Positions 46,844-60,100 of a stretch of DNA of 64,000 nt are shown here, piece by piece; position 1 is the stretch's first letter, and each line of letters starts with the position of its first letter. Under the pieces are notes generated by a model. It was not told the origin of the DNA. It worked only from the letters and a program-made list of their open reading frames with translations, and did no database searches. Origin of the DNA: Letharia columbiana (lineage: Eukaryota; Ascomycota; Lecanoromycetes; Lecanorales; Parmeliaceae); assembly GCF_014066305.1 (NCBI RefSeq), contig NW_023501038.1, positions 186,001 through 250,000 on the forward strand, in the 5' to 3' direction. The translations under genes were made by a program, and so were the position numbers.

Positions 46844-49741
46844 TAAGTAAAGGCCTATGAATTAAATTCATAAAGTTGGATTTTTCATTTTTCTAAATCA
46901 AATGGAATTTTAGCTGTGCGTTTTTAATCTATATATAGATATATATATGTGGAGAGAGGCGCGCTAAGGTTTAATTAGAAAGGTATATCGAGTGTAAAGA
47001 ATTAATCCGTAATAATTTACCTATAAAAAATAGAGAAAGACCATACATGTTCTTATGGCAAGAAGTATCGAAATATCGAAAAGAAATGAAGATAACATAT
47101 CAATTAGTGGTGTGAATCCCACATTATCTCCTACCGCAGTAAAATCTTTCGAATAATGAAATAGCTGTTAGAGCAAGACATCGGACGATTTCAATTCGTC
47201 TAAATATGTATCATCCGATGTTCCTCCTGCAGAGGCCTAATTGGCTATGATTGTCGCAGTAGATCCTTCTCTTATAACGTTATTGTAGTAATATATCATA
47301 TTAATATAGTGGGGATGACAGGCCAAGTTGCAGTGGTATTCTCCGCTTGCTGAGTGATGATTTGATGTGGAACCGTGGAGAGCATATGACGTGGGATCTT
47401 GGAGAGCTGAGCCGTGTTCTTGGTGCTGGGGGCCTTGTTGCCGCTTGGTTTCTCCGCAGTGTTCTCCATAGTATTCTCCGCAGTGTTCTCCATAGTGTTC
47501 TCCGCAGTGTTCTCCGCATTTGCCTGTTGTAGTTTCTCCTCTTACTCCTTAATGTAGTGGGGATGACAGGCTAAGTTGCAGTGGTGTTCTCCGCGCTTGC
47601 TGAGTGATGATTTGATGTGGAACCGTGGAGAGCATATGACGTGGGATCTTGGAGAGCTGAGCCGTGTTCTTGGTGCTGGGGGCCTTGTTGCCGCTTGGTT
47701 TCTCCGCAGTGTTCTCCGCATTTGCCTGTTGTAGTTCCTCCTCTTACTCCTTAATGCAGTGGGGATGACAGGCTAAGTTGCAGTGGTGTTCTCCGCTTGC
47801 TGAGTGATGATTTGATGTGGAACCGTGGAGAGCATATGACGTGGGATCTTGGAGAGCTGAGCCGTGTTCTTGGTGCTGGGGGCCTTGTTGCCGCTTGGTT
47901 TCTCCGCAGTGTTCTCCGCATTTGCCTGTTGTAGTTCCTCCTCTTACTCCTTAATGCAGTGGGGATGACAGGCTAAGTTGCAGTGGTGTTCTCCGCTTGC
48001 TGAGTGATGATTTGATGTGGAACCGTGGAGAGCATGTGGCGTGGGATCTTGGAGAGCTGAGCCGTGTTTTTGACGATGGTGGCCTTGTTACCGCTTGGTT
48101 TCTCCGCAGTGTTCTCCGCATTTGCCTGTTGTAGTTCCTCCTCTTGCTCCTCCTCTTGTAGAGTATCAGACTGAGTGGCTAGCTGAGTGGCTGACTGAGT
48201 AGATGACTGATATGACGTGGGATCTTGGAGAGCTGAGCCGTGTTCTTGACGATGGTGGCCTTGTTGCCGCTTGGTTTCTCCGCAGTGTTCTCCGTATTTG
48301 CCTGTTGTAGTTCCTCCTCTTGCTCCTCCTCTTGTAGGGAGAGTATCAGACTGAGTGGCTAGCTGAGTGGCTGACTGAGTGGATGACTAATATGACGTGG
48401 GATCTTGGAGAGCTGAGCCGTGTTCTTGACGATGGTGGCCTTATTGCCGCTTGGTTTCTTCGCAGTATTCTCCGCATTTGCCTATTGTAGTTCCTCCTCT
48501 TACTTCTCGTTTTATAGAGTATCAGACTAAGTAGCTAGCTAAGTGGTTGACTGAGTGGATAACTGATATAACGTGGGATCTTAGAGAGCTAAGCCGTGTT
48601 CTTAACGATGATAGCCTTATTACCGCTTAATTTCTCCGTAGTATTCTCCGTATTCGCCTACTATATTAACTTCTCTTATATTAATTAAGTAGATTAATAT
48701 AAGATCGTAGAGAGTAGGCTTATTATATTACTACTGCTAATAACTATCTCCGTAATATTCTTTATAGTATTCTTCGTATTTACTTATTATAGATTCTTCT
48801 CTTATTTAACTAAATACGAGGATATCGAGAGTAAATATATTTATATTAATGAAATTAATAGAATTAATAGAATAATAAAAGAAGAATAATTATATAAATA
48901 GATAAAAGGATTATTATTTAATTCGAACGTATCTAATATAATTATTATATTTTTAGAAGCTTTTTCTTAATTATATTTAAGATCTAATATATATTAAGAG
49001 ACTTTAAAATAGAGTAATAAAGAATAATTAAGAGAGAAAGACGCGTCTTAAAAGATAGTATCGCTAAATTAAAAGGTATTATCGCTAACTTAAAAGAAGT
49101 ATATAGAAGAGAATATATTCGTTCGAGCTCTTTTTAAGAGCTTTTTAACGCGTTTATAAGTAGTAGTAGATAGCTATTAAACTCGCTTACGGCCTCGATT
49201 ATTAATAGTAATAAATTTATTAAAAAGTAGTTTAAGAGTATTAATAGAGGCTTTAAGAGGCGAATAAAAGAGATATATATATCTAAAATACTAAGTAATC
49301 TTCGAAGACGATTATATTTATATTAATGGAATTAATAGAATTAATAGAATAATAAAAGAAGAATAATTATATAAATAGATGAAAGGATTATTATTATTCG
49401 ATTTCGGACGCGTCTAATATAACTACTATAACTATTATATTTAAATATTCATTTAATCTATTAATAGTAGATTAAACTTTATAATTTTTATAGCGTTAGA
49501 AAGCGTAAAGCGAGCTCTATAATTAAAGGAATTATAAAGTAACTATATATATCGTAAGCTAAGTACTTTAAAGTATAAAACTTCTATATATAAATTTTTA
49601 ATAAGAGAAGCGCGAGAGGGCTATCGAGCTAACTTAGTCGATTTAATTAAAAAGCGTATAGAACTCGAATTTATAATTAACTGCATATATAAATTTAAGA
49701 TTTTCAAGCTTAGCTCTATCTTATTCTATTATATATACTAA
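46844..49741 (-). mobile_element. Non-autonomous Helitron F4, partly RIP-mutated
   Basis: The 3' end TAAG starts at 46,844, immediately after the 5' end of F3, so the required A|T site is the old A|TC border. The 5' end at 49,741 (complement TTAGTATATATAATAG) is followed by T. The array has 200-bp units (tactcctt at 47,543, 47,745 and 47,945). It is RIP-mutated at 46,850-47,100, spared at about 47,215-48,480, then mutated with increasing density to the end. Confidence 0.9.
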
Positions 49742-50860
49742 TAAAGACGAAGTATTTAGATTTATAATATTTCTTTTTAAGAAGATATCTTCTATAAAGT
49801 ATAATTACGATATTTATAATAAGAAACTTATAGCTATAATATAGATCTTTAAGAAATAATATTCTAAGCTAGCTAATACCTCTATCGAGAATCTTATTAA
49901 AGTTATTTTAGATTATAAGAATTTATAATACTTTATATTCTTTAAATAACTTAACTCCCGCTAAGTAAGATAAGCGAAGTTTCTCTTCGAATTTAACTTT
50001 CGTATTATTTATTATCTAAAGAAATAAAGTATTAAATCTAATAGTCTTACTCGACGAGTAAAAGATTTATTTAAAAACGAGAATAACGATTATATCTATT
50101 ATTAATATTATATAATTCTTAAAAATAATAATCTTAACGAAGATATTAAGAATATTATATATTTTATTATTATACTTCTAGACGATATAAGAGAAAGTAT
50201 TATCTCTCTAATTATAATATTATATAAACTTAGCGAATAAGATAATATTAATAATAAAGAGTCTAATAAAGAATTATTATTAAGGGCCTTAGTAAAGACT
50301 TCTTAAGAGGAGTTCTTAGAAGAATTAAGAGAAGTCTCTACTATTAATATTTCTAAGTTATTATATTAAATAAAGAATATTTATAATTATAACGATATCG
50401 CTTAGAGAATTATTTAATTAAAGATATTTAAATAGAGAAAGCTACTATTTAAAATAATTAAGAATAATCTTAAATTAAAATTAAGTGATTATTATCTTTA
50501 TAATAAATTATTATATATTAATAATAGATTATATATATCGAACGTTCCCGAATTACGAATTAAAATTATTAGAGATATTTATAACTCTTTATTCGAAGGC
50601 TACGTTAATAAATTATTAATCTATAATAGAGTAAGTAGATTTTACTATTAGTTAAGAATAACGGATTTTATTACCTACTATATTAAGAGCTATTATATCT
50701 ATAAAAGATTTAAGACTTATAAAAAAGATAAATAAGATCTACTTAAATCTCTTTTTATTTCTAAACGATACTAATAAGATATTTTTATTAACTTTATTAT
50801 ATTACTATCTATTTATCTTAGATATAGATATCTCTATTAATATATTATAATAATTATAAA
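49742..50860 (+). pseudogene. Gypsy-D RNase H end and integrase start
   Basis: It continues the frame of 44,350 (ga + t = gat). RNase H shows VFRFIIFLFKKISS and NYDIYNKKLIAII. The integrase N-terminal region follows near 50.54 kb with PELRIKIIRDI, NRVSRFYY and the IKSYYIYK zinc-binding remnant (Cys to Tyr). It is cut at 50,860 by Helitron F5 and resumes at 52,989 (aa + t = aat). Confidence 0.87.
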
Positions 50861-52988
50861 CAAGTAAAGGCCTATGAATTAAATTTATAAAGTTGAATTT
50901 TTCTAAGTTAAATCGAATTTTAGCCCTAGCCCTAAGTTAAATCGAACTCTAATCGCTTACTATACGTTTTTAACCTATATATAAATATATATACGAAGAG
51001 AGGCGCGCTAAGGCTTAATTAGGAAGGTATATCGAGTATAAAGAATTAATTCGTAATAATTACCTATAAAAAATAGAGAAAGAGTATCGAAATATCGAAA
51101 AGAAATAAAGATAATATATTAATTAGTAATATAAATCTCATATTATCTTCTATCGTAGTAAAATCTTTCGAATAATAAAATAGCTATTAGAGTAAGATAT
51201 CGAACGATTTTAATTCGTTTAAATATATATCGTTCGATATTTCTTCTATAGAGGTCTAATTAACTATAATTATCGTAGTAGATTCTTCTCTTATAACGTT
51301 ATTATAGTAATATATTATATTAATATAATAGAAATAATAGATTAAGTTATAGTAGTATTCTTCGCTTACTAAGTAATAATTTAATATGAAATCGTAGAGA
51401 GTATATAACGTGGGATCTTAAAGAGCTAAGCCGTATTCTTAACGATAATAGTCTTATTACCGCTTAATTTCTCCGTAGTATTCTTTATAGTATTCTCCGT
51501 AGTATTCTCCGCATTTATCTATTATAGTTTCTTCTCTTACTTCTTAATATAGTAGAGATAATAGACTAAGTTATAGTAGTATTCTCCGCTTACTAAGTAA
51601 TAATTTAATATAAAATCGTAGAGAGTATATAACGTGGGATCTTAAAGAGCTAAGTCGTATTTCTAACGATAATAATCTTATTACCGCTTAATTTCTTCGT
51701 AGTATTCTTCGCATTTATCTATTATAGTTTCTTCTCTTACTTCTTCTTTTATAGAGTATTAGATTAAGTAACTAGCTAAGTAATTAACTAAGTAAATAAT
51801 TAATATAATATAAGATCTTAGAGAGCTAAGTCGTATTCTTAACGATAATAATTTTATTATTACTTAATTTCTTCGTAATATTCTTTATATTCGCTTATTA
51901 TATTAACTTCTCTTATATTAGCTAAGTAAATTAATATAAGATTATAAAAGAGTAGATCTATTATATTACTACTGCTAATAACTATCTTTGTAATATTCTT
52001 TATAATATTCTTTATATTCGTCTATTATAGATTCTTCTCTTATTTAACTAAGTACGAGAGTATTAAGAATAAATATATTTATATTAATAGAATTAATAGA
52101 ATTAATAGAATAGTAGAAGAAGAATAATTATATAAATAGATAAAAGAATTATTATTTAATTTCGAACGCGTTTAATATAATTATTATATTTTTAGAAGCT
52201 TCTTCTTAATGATATTTAAAATCTAATACGCGTTAAGAGGCTTTAAAATAGAGTAATAAAGAATAAATAGAGGAGAAAGACGCGTCTTAAGAGGTAGTAT
52301 CGCTAGATTAAAAGATATTATCGCTAACTTAGAGAAAGTATATAAAAGAGAACGTATTCGTTTAGACTCTTTAAGGATCTTTTAACGCGTTTATAAGTAG
52401 TAATAGATAGCTATTAAACTCGCTTACGGCCTCGATTACTAGTAATAGCGAATTTATTAAAAGATAATTTAAAAGCGTTAGTAGGGGCTTTAAGAGGCGA
52501 GTAAAAGAGATATATATATCTAAAATATTAGATAACCTTTAGACGAGGGATATCGAAGACGATTATATTTATATTAATAAAATTAATAAAATTAATAGAG
52601 TAATAAAAGAAGAATAGTTATATAAATAGATAAAAGAATTATTATTCGATCTCGGACGCGTCTAATATAACTACTATAACTATTATATTTAAATATTTAT
52701 TTAATTTATTAATAGTAGACTAAACTTTATAATTTTTATAGCGTTAGAAAGCGTATACTAAGCTCTATAATTTACGAAATTATAAAGAAATAGTATTCGT
52801 AGAGAGCTGATTATTTTAGAGTATAAAACTTCTATATATAAATTTTTAATAAGAGAGCTCGAAAGGGCTAGCGAGTTAACTTAGCTAGTCTAACTAAAAA
52901 GCGTATAGAACTCGAATTTATAATTAACTATATATATAAATTTAAGATTTTCAAGCTTAGCTCTATCTTATTCTTTTATATATACTAA
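50861..52988 (-). mobile_element. Non-autonomous Helitron F5, RIP-saturated
   Basis: CAAG at the left is preceded by A, and the right end (complement TTAGTATATATAAAAG) is followed by T. Its length of 2,128 bp is exactly that of F2, the spared copy, so the two are probably the same subfamily before and after RIP. The mutated tandem array is at about 51,240-52,040. Confidence 0.9.
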
Positions 52989-54060
52989 TAAACTTAATAA
53001 GAAGAAGAAATTTGTTCTCTTAAACTCTCTAAAAGTGAAGATAGTAGTTTAAATCTTTATCGAATTTATATAGCGAGAGAAAGAATATCTATTTACTATT
53101 ATCTTCGACTAAAATATCTAATTTATAATATATTTCTAAAGAAGACTATATAAAAGAATTAAGATTAAATCTAAACTCTTTACTATATTTTACTTCGAAA
53201 TTAATAAATAAATAGAGAACGCTAATACTACTCTAAAATAATATTTTAAAGTTTATATTAATTATAACTAAGATAATTAGATAAATTTATTATTAATAGT
53301 AGAGTTCGAAGCTAACTTCGATAAGAACGCCTTATTAAACGTATTATTATTTCTTCTTATTAAAGAATATATTCTTTACTCGAAAATAGAATCTTTAATC
53401 TCTTAAAATTAATTCGCTAGTTAAAGAGCGAAGAGAGATATTAAATTAATTAATAAATTTATTAAGAAGATAGATATTATAAGAAATTATCTAAGAAGTT
53501 AATTTAAATAATTATAAGCTTTATAGAAGAAGTAAATTAACCATCACCGGCTCTCGACGCTAGAATTTAGAGTTAGAGATATAATTATATTTAATAAAAG
53601 AAATATTAAAATCGTACGCTTTAATAAATTACTAGACTATAAGAATTTCGAATTATTTAAAATTACTAAAGCTTTAAATAATTTCGCTTACGAGTTAGAA
53701 TTCTCTACTTCTATAAATAATATTTACTCTATCTTTTATTTATAGCTATTATATCTCGATAATAATAATCTACTATTAAGATAGATCGAGCTTTCATTAT
53801 TATCTATCGACGTTAATAAAAAAGATAAAATCTACGATATTAAAGAAATAGTTTAATTTAAATTAAATAAATAGAAAAATAATTCTCTAACTAATAAGAG
53901 GGGATATCTAATATATAAAATCAGATATAGAGACTCTAAGAACGAGGAAAATCTATTCTAATAATCATTTACGAATATAGTAGAATATTCGAATCTAATA
54001 ATAGACTTCTATTATTACTACTTTAAGGCTATTAGCTCTTATTTATTATTTAAAAAACCT
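52989..54060 (+). pseudogene. Gypsy-D integrase core and chromodomain end
   Basis: The frame resumes in the integrase core: NKLNKKKKFV...L, then FTIIFD (family FTIISDRG), and later FEANFDKN. Downstream near 53.63-53.70 kb come the GPF/K-x-A-type block and FAYELEF. A chromodomain-like segment follows at about 53,835-53,990 (YDIKEIV, IRYRDSKNEEN). It ends near 54.06 kb. Confidence 0.82.
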
Positions 54061-54240
54061 TTAGAATAATCTTCTCTATTAGCGCTACTAATTTATAGTA
54101 GCTATACTTACTTATAGAAAGACCTCGAATCTATAATAGAATATTAAGTTAATATATCTAAGAATATTACTTCGTATATATCTAGATATACTTCTTATAA
54201 AATCGATATCTACTATATAATAGTTATCGCCGAAGCTTTA

Positions 54241-54444
54241 AATTAAAAGAAGAAATAATATTACGATTCTAATAATCTTATTAATCTTACTTATATTATA
54301 ACTTAATTAAGCTTAGCGTACTAAGACCTTTTAACTTTTCTATCTTACTATAAAGCTTATATACTTATAATAATTCTATATAGATAGTATTCTCTTTATA
54401 CTATAATATAGAGTTATTATATATATTATTAAGTCTCTAATACT
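54241..54444 (+). repeat. Probable 3' LTR of Gypsy-D
   Basis: Similar to 15,790-15,995 over about 205 bp. Its position 180 bp after the pol end fits a 3' LTR. The partner 5' LTR of this copy is not visible. Confidence 0.5.
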
Positions 54445-55318
54445 AAAATAAGATTATTATTCTATTAGACTACTATAAGAATATCGTTCTAAATTACTAT
54501 AGTAAGAGTATCGTATAGAATATTCTTAGTAAATCGCTATTTCATCTTTATAAGTAATTTTAAAAGATCTATTTAATTTAGCTTTATAGTTTTATATATA
54601 GTAATTCTTAAGATCTTTAATTTACTAGTAAGCTTTAATTCGATAAAATAGTTATTTATAAAGAGAATAAAGTTAGAGAGTAGTATATTAGTAGTTAATT
54701 TAAAGATTATAACGCTTATATCTCTAAGATCTTTAACTTTAAGTCTATTCTCGAGATCTTATTTAGATAAATACTATATATAATTATAGAGATAGCCCTT
54801 ATTACTAATTATAAAAAGCTTATATTCCTTTTTAATTAACTTATTTAGAGTTATAATAGAATAATAAATACGCTCTATCTTCTTAATTATATATTTATTA
54901 ATTATATAATAACTATTTAAAGTATATAATTTCTTTTAATTACTTCGTATCTTATTAGTAAATAAAAGTATTTTCTTATATTATATAGATTTTTAATATC
55001 TATTCTTTTTAATAGTAAAAGAATTCTCTTTATTAGAATCTAAATAATAAATTATTCTTCGAAGAAGTATATAGCGATCTTATACTATTTCGTTAGTAAG
55101 AATTAAAGATATCGAAGTAATACTATTAATTCTCTAATAATTATAAATAGTAGAAAAGTAAAAGATTCCCATATAGATTATAATAGCGACGAAGATTTTT
55201 AGCTCTAGAATACGGGTAGATTTTTAGTAAGAATCTAAAGGACTCTATCGAGAAGTATATAAATTTATACTCTTATAAAGTATATTTTAGATAATAGTAG
55301 TTTATATAAGACTAAATA
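54445..55318 (+). other. Unidentified degenerate reading frame, left part
   Basis: RIP-mutated sequence in which a plus-strand frame up to 55,318 continues at 57,220 (a + tt = att) once Helitron R2 is skipped. The joined frame has fewer stops than expected by chance around the junction (LYREVY...VVYIRLNIRYKRIIKLFEK). I do not recognise the family. Confidence 0.4.
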
Positions 55319-57219
55319 TTAGTATATATAAAAGAATAAGATAGAGTTAAATTAGAAAATCTTAAATTTATATATATAATTAATTATAAATTTAGAGTTA
55401 TTACGCTCTTTAATTAGACCGACTAAATTAGCTTAATAGCTCTCTTATATCTTCTTATTAAAAATTTATATATAAAAGTCTTATACTTTAAGATACTTAA
55501 TTTATAATAAATATAATTACTTTATAATTTCTTAAATTATAGAGCTCGCTTTACGCTTTCTAATACTATAAAAATTATAAAGTTTAATTTACTATTAATA
55601 AATTAAATTAATATTTAAATATTATAGTTATATTAAACGCGTTCGAGATCGAATAATAATCCTTTCATCTATTTATATAACTATTCTTTTTTTATTATTC
55701 TATTAATTCTATTAATTTCATTAACGTCTTCGATACCCCTTATCTAAAGATTACTTTAAATATATATACTTCTTTTATTCGCCTTTTAGAGCCTTTATTA
55801 ATATTCTTAGATTATCTTTAAATAAATCTATTATTACTAATAATCGAGGCCGTAAGAGAGTTTAATAGCTATTTATTACTACTTATAAACGCGTTAAAAA
55901 GCTTTTAAAAAGAGTTTAAACGAATATATTCTTCTCTATATATTTCTTTTAAGCTAGTAATAGATAGATTAAACTAATATTTAAATATTATAGTTATATT
56001 AAACGCGTCCGAGATTAAATAATAATTCTTTTATCTATTTATATAATTATTCTTTTTTTATTATTTTATTAATTTTATTAATTTTATTAATTCTACTAAT
56101 TCTATTAATTCTATTAATTTTATTAATATAAATATATTTATTCTCGATACTCTCGCACTTAGTTAAATAAGAGAAGAATCTATAATAGATAAATATAAAG
56201 AATACTATAAAGAATATTATAAAGATAGTTATTAGTAATAATAATATAATAAATTTACTCTCTACGATCTTATATTAATTTATTTAATTAATATAAGAGA
56301 AGTTAATATAGTAGACGAATATAAAGAATACTATAAAGAAATTAAATAATAAAAGCTCTTAATATTAGGAATACGACTTAACTCTTTAAGATTTCATATT
56401 ATATACTCTTTACGATTCTATATTAAATTATTATTTAATAAGCGAAGAATACTATTATAACTTAATCTATTATCTCTACTATATTAATAATATTATAAAA
56501 GAAAAAACTATAATAGATAAATACGAAGAATATTACGAAGAATATTACGAAGAATATTACGAAGAAATTAAGCGATAATAAGACTCTTAATATAAGAATA
56601 CGACTTAGCTCTCTAAGATCTTATATTATATACTCTTTATAATTTTATATTAAATTATTACTTAGTAAGCGGAGAATATTATTATAACTTAATCTATTAT
56701 TTCTATTATATTAATATAATATATTACTATAATAACGTTATAAGAAAAGAATTTACTATAATAATTATAGCTAATTAGATCTCTATAAAAGAAATATTAA
56801 ACGATATATATTTAGATAAATTGAAATTATTCGATGTCTATAGCTATTTTATTATTCGAAAGATTTTATTACGATAGAAGATATTATAGAATTTATATTA
56901 CTAATTAATATATTATCTTTATTTCTTTTCGATATTTTAATACTTCTTATTATAAGAATATAGTCTTTCTCTATTTTTTATAGATAATTATTACGAATTA
57001 ATTCTTTATATTATATCTTTCTAATTAGATCTTAGCGCGCCTCTCTTTATATATATATATCTATATATTATATAGATTAAATTAATTTTATAGTAGTAAA
57101 AGTAGATTAAAAACGTATAGTAAGCGATTAGAGTTTAATTTAACTTAGAACTAGAGCTAAAATTCGATTTAACTTAGAAAAATTCAACTTTATAAATTTA
57201 ATTCATAGGCCTTTACTTA
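55319..57219 (+). mobile_element. Non-autonomous Helitron R2, RIP-saturated
   Basis: A 1,901-bp copy. The 5' TTAGTATATATAAAAG is preceded by A. The 3' ...GGCCTTTACTTA is followed by T. The array in the middle (about 56,160-56,900) is strongly mutated. It is the MITE-free counterpart of R1. Confidence 0.9.
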
Positions 57220-60100
57220 TTAGATATAAAAGAATTATAAAGTTATTCGAAAAGTAATTAATAAATATACGATACTCGATTTATAGTAGTTAATACTCAG
57301 ATAGTATAGATATATATCGAAGAAGAATATTACGTTACTTAAGTTTTTCCTTTCTTATCTTAGTTATAGCCTCTTCTTTTTTTAACGTTTCTAGATCTTA
57401 TATAGTTCGTTCTTATTAGACTAAGATAGAATAGCAATTTTAGCTATATTAAACTATATTTAATAGAATAATAAGAAAGAATATAAAAAAGTCGCGTTCT
57501 TAAAAGACGCGATTTTTAAAGCTAAAATATTGTCTTAGCTCGGCGATTATCGAATAGCTAGATTTATAAAAGTAGAAATATAATAATTAAGAGTTTATCG
57601 TATTTTTATATTTAATAATTAGCGAGATAATATTTAAATAATTATAATTAATTCTAGCTAGATGAAAAGAGAAAGTATTAAAACTCGATATAATAGATAT
57701 TAGTATTAGCGTTAGTGAGTATAATAGCGAATAATATATATTACGCTTATTTAATAATCTTAGCGTATTTTAAATATATTATATTTTTAAATTAATTATA
57801 TATAATATCTAGAGATAGCGTAATAATAATTAGCGAAGTTTATTTAAATCTTATTCTTATACTTTAAAAGAATTTAATATTATTTATAAACGTATTATCT
57901 TTAATTCGTTTATATAGAATTTAATAATAATAGTAAGTATTAAATATAATATTAAAAGTTAAATTTACTTTTTATTTCTTTAATTAAATATTTTAAATAT
58001 TTTATATTAATAATTAAAGATAGAAAATTAGAATTCTTTTATTATTATTTTATATCTTTTATAAAGATTATAATATAAATATATATAAACGTATTCACGC
58101 TATTAAGATTAATTCTAATATTATAATTTAAAACTATTAATCTAAACTCTAGAATTTTAATTATATCTTCGAAGTTATTAATATATAAATTAAGTATTAA
58201 GAGTAATATATTAGCTCTTTATTTTCTCTTTTATTAATTTAAATTAACGATTATAATATAAATCTCTATTAGAGATTAATATATATTTTAATATAAATTA
58301 AATATATTAATAAAGATAAGAAGAGAAATTAAAAAATATAAAGATATAATAAAGTTAGCTAGATATATATATCTATATATATTTAACTTTAATACTTTAT
58401 AAATAAATATAGAGAGCTATAATAAATAAGTACTTTTATTATTAAATTTAAAGATTTAATATATTATAAATCTTAATTAATATATTAATATATTTCTACT
58501 TAGTTTAATATCTAATCTCTTATAGCGATAATTAAAATATATATTAACTTCTCTAATATAGACTTATTCTTAACTTAAATAAAGAGTTTTTTATTTTAAA
58601 AGAAATAATTCTTTAATTATTAAGTACGTTAATATTAAAAAATCTAATTCTTTTAATTTAAAAGCGCTCGTAATATAGAGCGGATTTACGAGAATTCTAA
58701 CTTAATTAATTATTTTTTTAATAATTATTTTATCTCTATTAATCGTAGCGATATAAGTTATATAATATTTATAATTATTTTAATAAAAATAATTCTCTTT
58801 TTTATAATAATAATAGACGATATTAGAGAGAAAGATCGAAGTTTAATTAAAATAGAATATATATTCTCTCGAGTAAGACTTAATAGAAGAAGTCTATATT
58901 AAAGAGTAATAGAGCTTAAAAAATTAATTAATAAAATATATTATTCTTATATAAATCTTAATATAAAATTTAATTAATAAAAGTATAATCTTAAATAGCT
59001 TAATAGAATTAAAGAAATATATTATACTCTTTATAACTCGAATTTTCTTCTATTTACTTTATATCGAGAGTTACTTCTATATTATATTTATCTTCTAATA
59101 TTATAATTATATTAATAATAATTATATATTAATATATTTTTTAAAAATTATAATAAAGTAAAAAAGATCTTTAAGCGTTTATAAATTCTTAAAAAGATTA
59201 AATATCTCTAATAAACTTTAATAGTTTTATTAAGTAATATTAGATATCTTATATTATAAGCTTAATATTATTAAAAATATCTTTATCTTCTAATTAGCTC
59301 GTTTATATAATATTTCTTTTAATAAATCTATTATCGAAAAATAATATAAAAATAATAATATACTTTTATTAGAAGATATAGTAAGCTTATTCTAAACTAG
59401 CTTATCGAAGTTATTTAAAAAAAATTATTAAAAAGATTTAAGAGATAAAAGGAGATTAGATAGCGTATTAATAGAGATCTTTAAGAATAAAGAGTTAAGA
59501 TTATTAGCTAGAGCTTCGTAAATAGAATCTTTCACTTTTATATTCTTTATATATTTAAATAAATTATTAATAATAGAGATAGTATTTTTAAAAATTAATA
59601 AAAGCGTATATATTAATATTAGAGAATTTATATTAAAGCTATTATTAGTAATAGTTTTAAGTAATATAAATATCTTATCTTATAATATAATCTTTATAGA
59701 CTTTATATACTTTATAAACTTATTAGACTTTATAGACTTATTAGACTTTATAGACTTATTAAATCTATTAAATATATTATTATTATATTCCTACCCTTCG
59801 CTCTTATTCTCTCGCTTAGAATTATTTAATCGTTATCGCTTAATAGCGTTAAATCTAAATCTTAAAGTAAAACGATATAATTAAAGTCGTAGATTCTTAC
59901 TTAATATTATAAGCCGAGTTTATACCCTTTAAAAATTTATACTTATATATATAATAGTAATAAATTTTTAAGATAAAGAATTATAATTATAGAAGCGAAG
60001 TATTAGAACCGATATAGATATAATATTAATATAGATATATTAAATAAGATAACTAAGATATCGAACTATATAAATGAAAAGAAGATATAATATAATAGAG
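57220..60100 (+). other. Unidentified RIP-mutated transposon DNA
   Basis: Continuation of the frame before R2. A plus-strand frame from 57,220 to about 58,550 can be followed with scattered TAA/TAG, but it shows no motif I can name. At 59,690-59,775 a short tandem repeat with ttatagactt(t/a) units occurs. No LTR or TIR is seen. Confidence 0.4.

Noticed and set aside
44734..47532. Further short open frames on both strands in the 44.7-47.5 kb arrays
   Set aside because: Same tandem repeat inside Helitrons F3 and F4; open only because RIP has not yet made stops.
47543..48145. CRISPR-like or centromeric satellite reading of the 200-bp array
   Set aside because: Units are adjacent with no spacers, and each array lies within Helitron borders, so it is element cargo.
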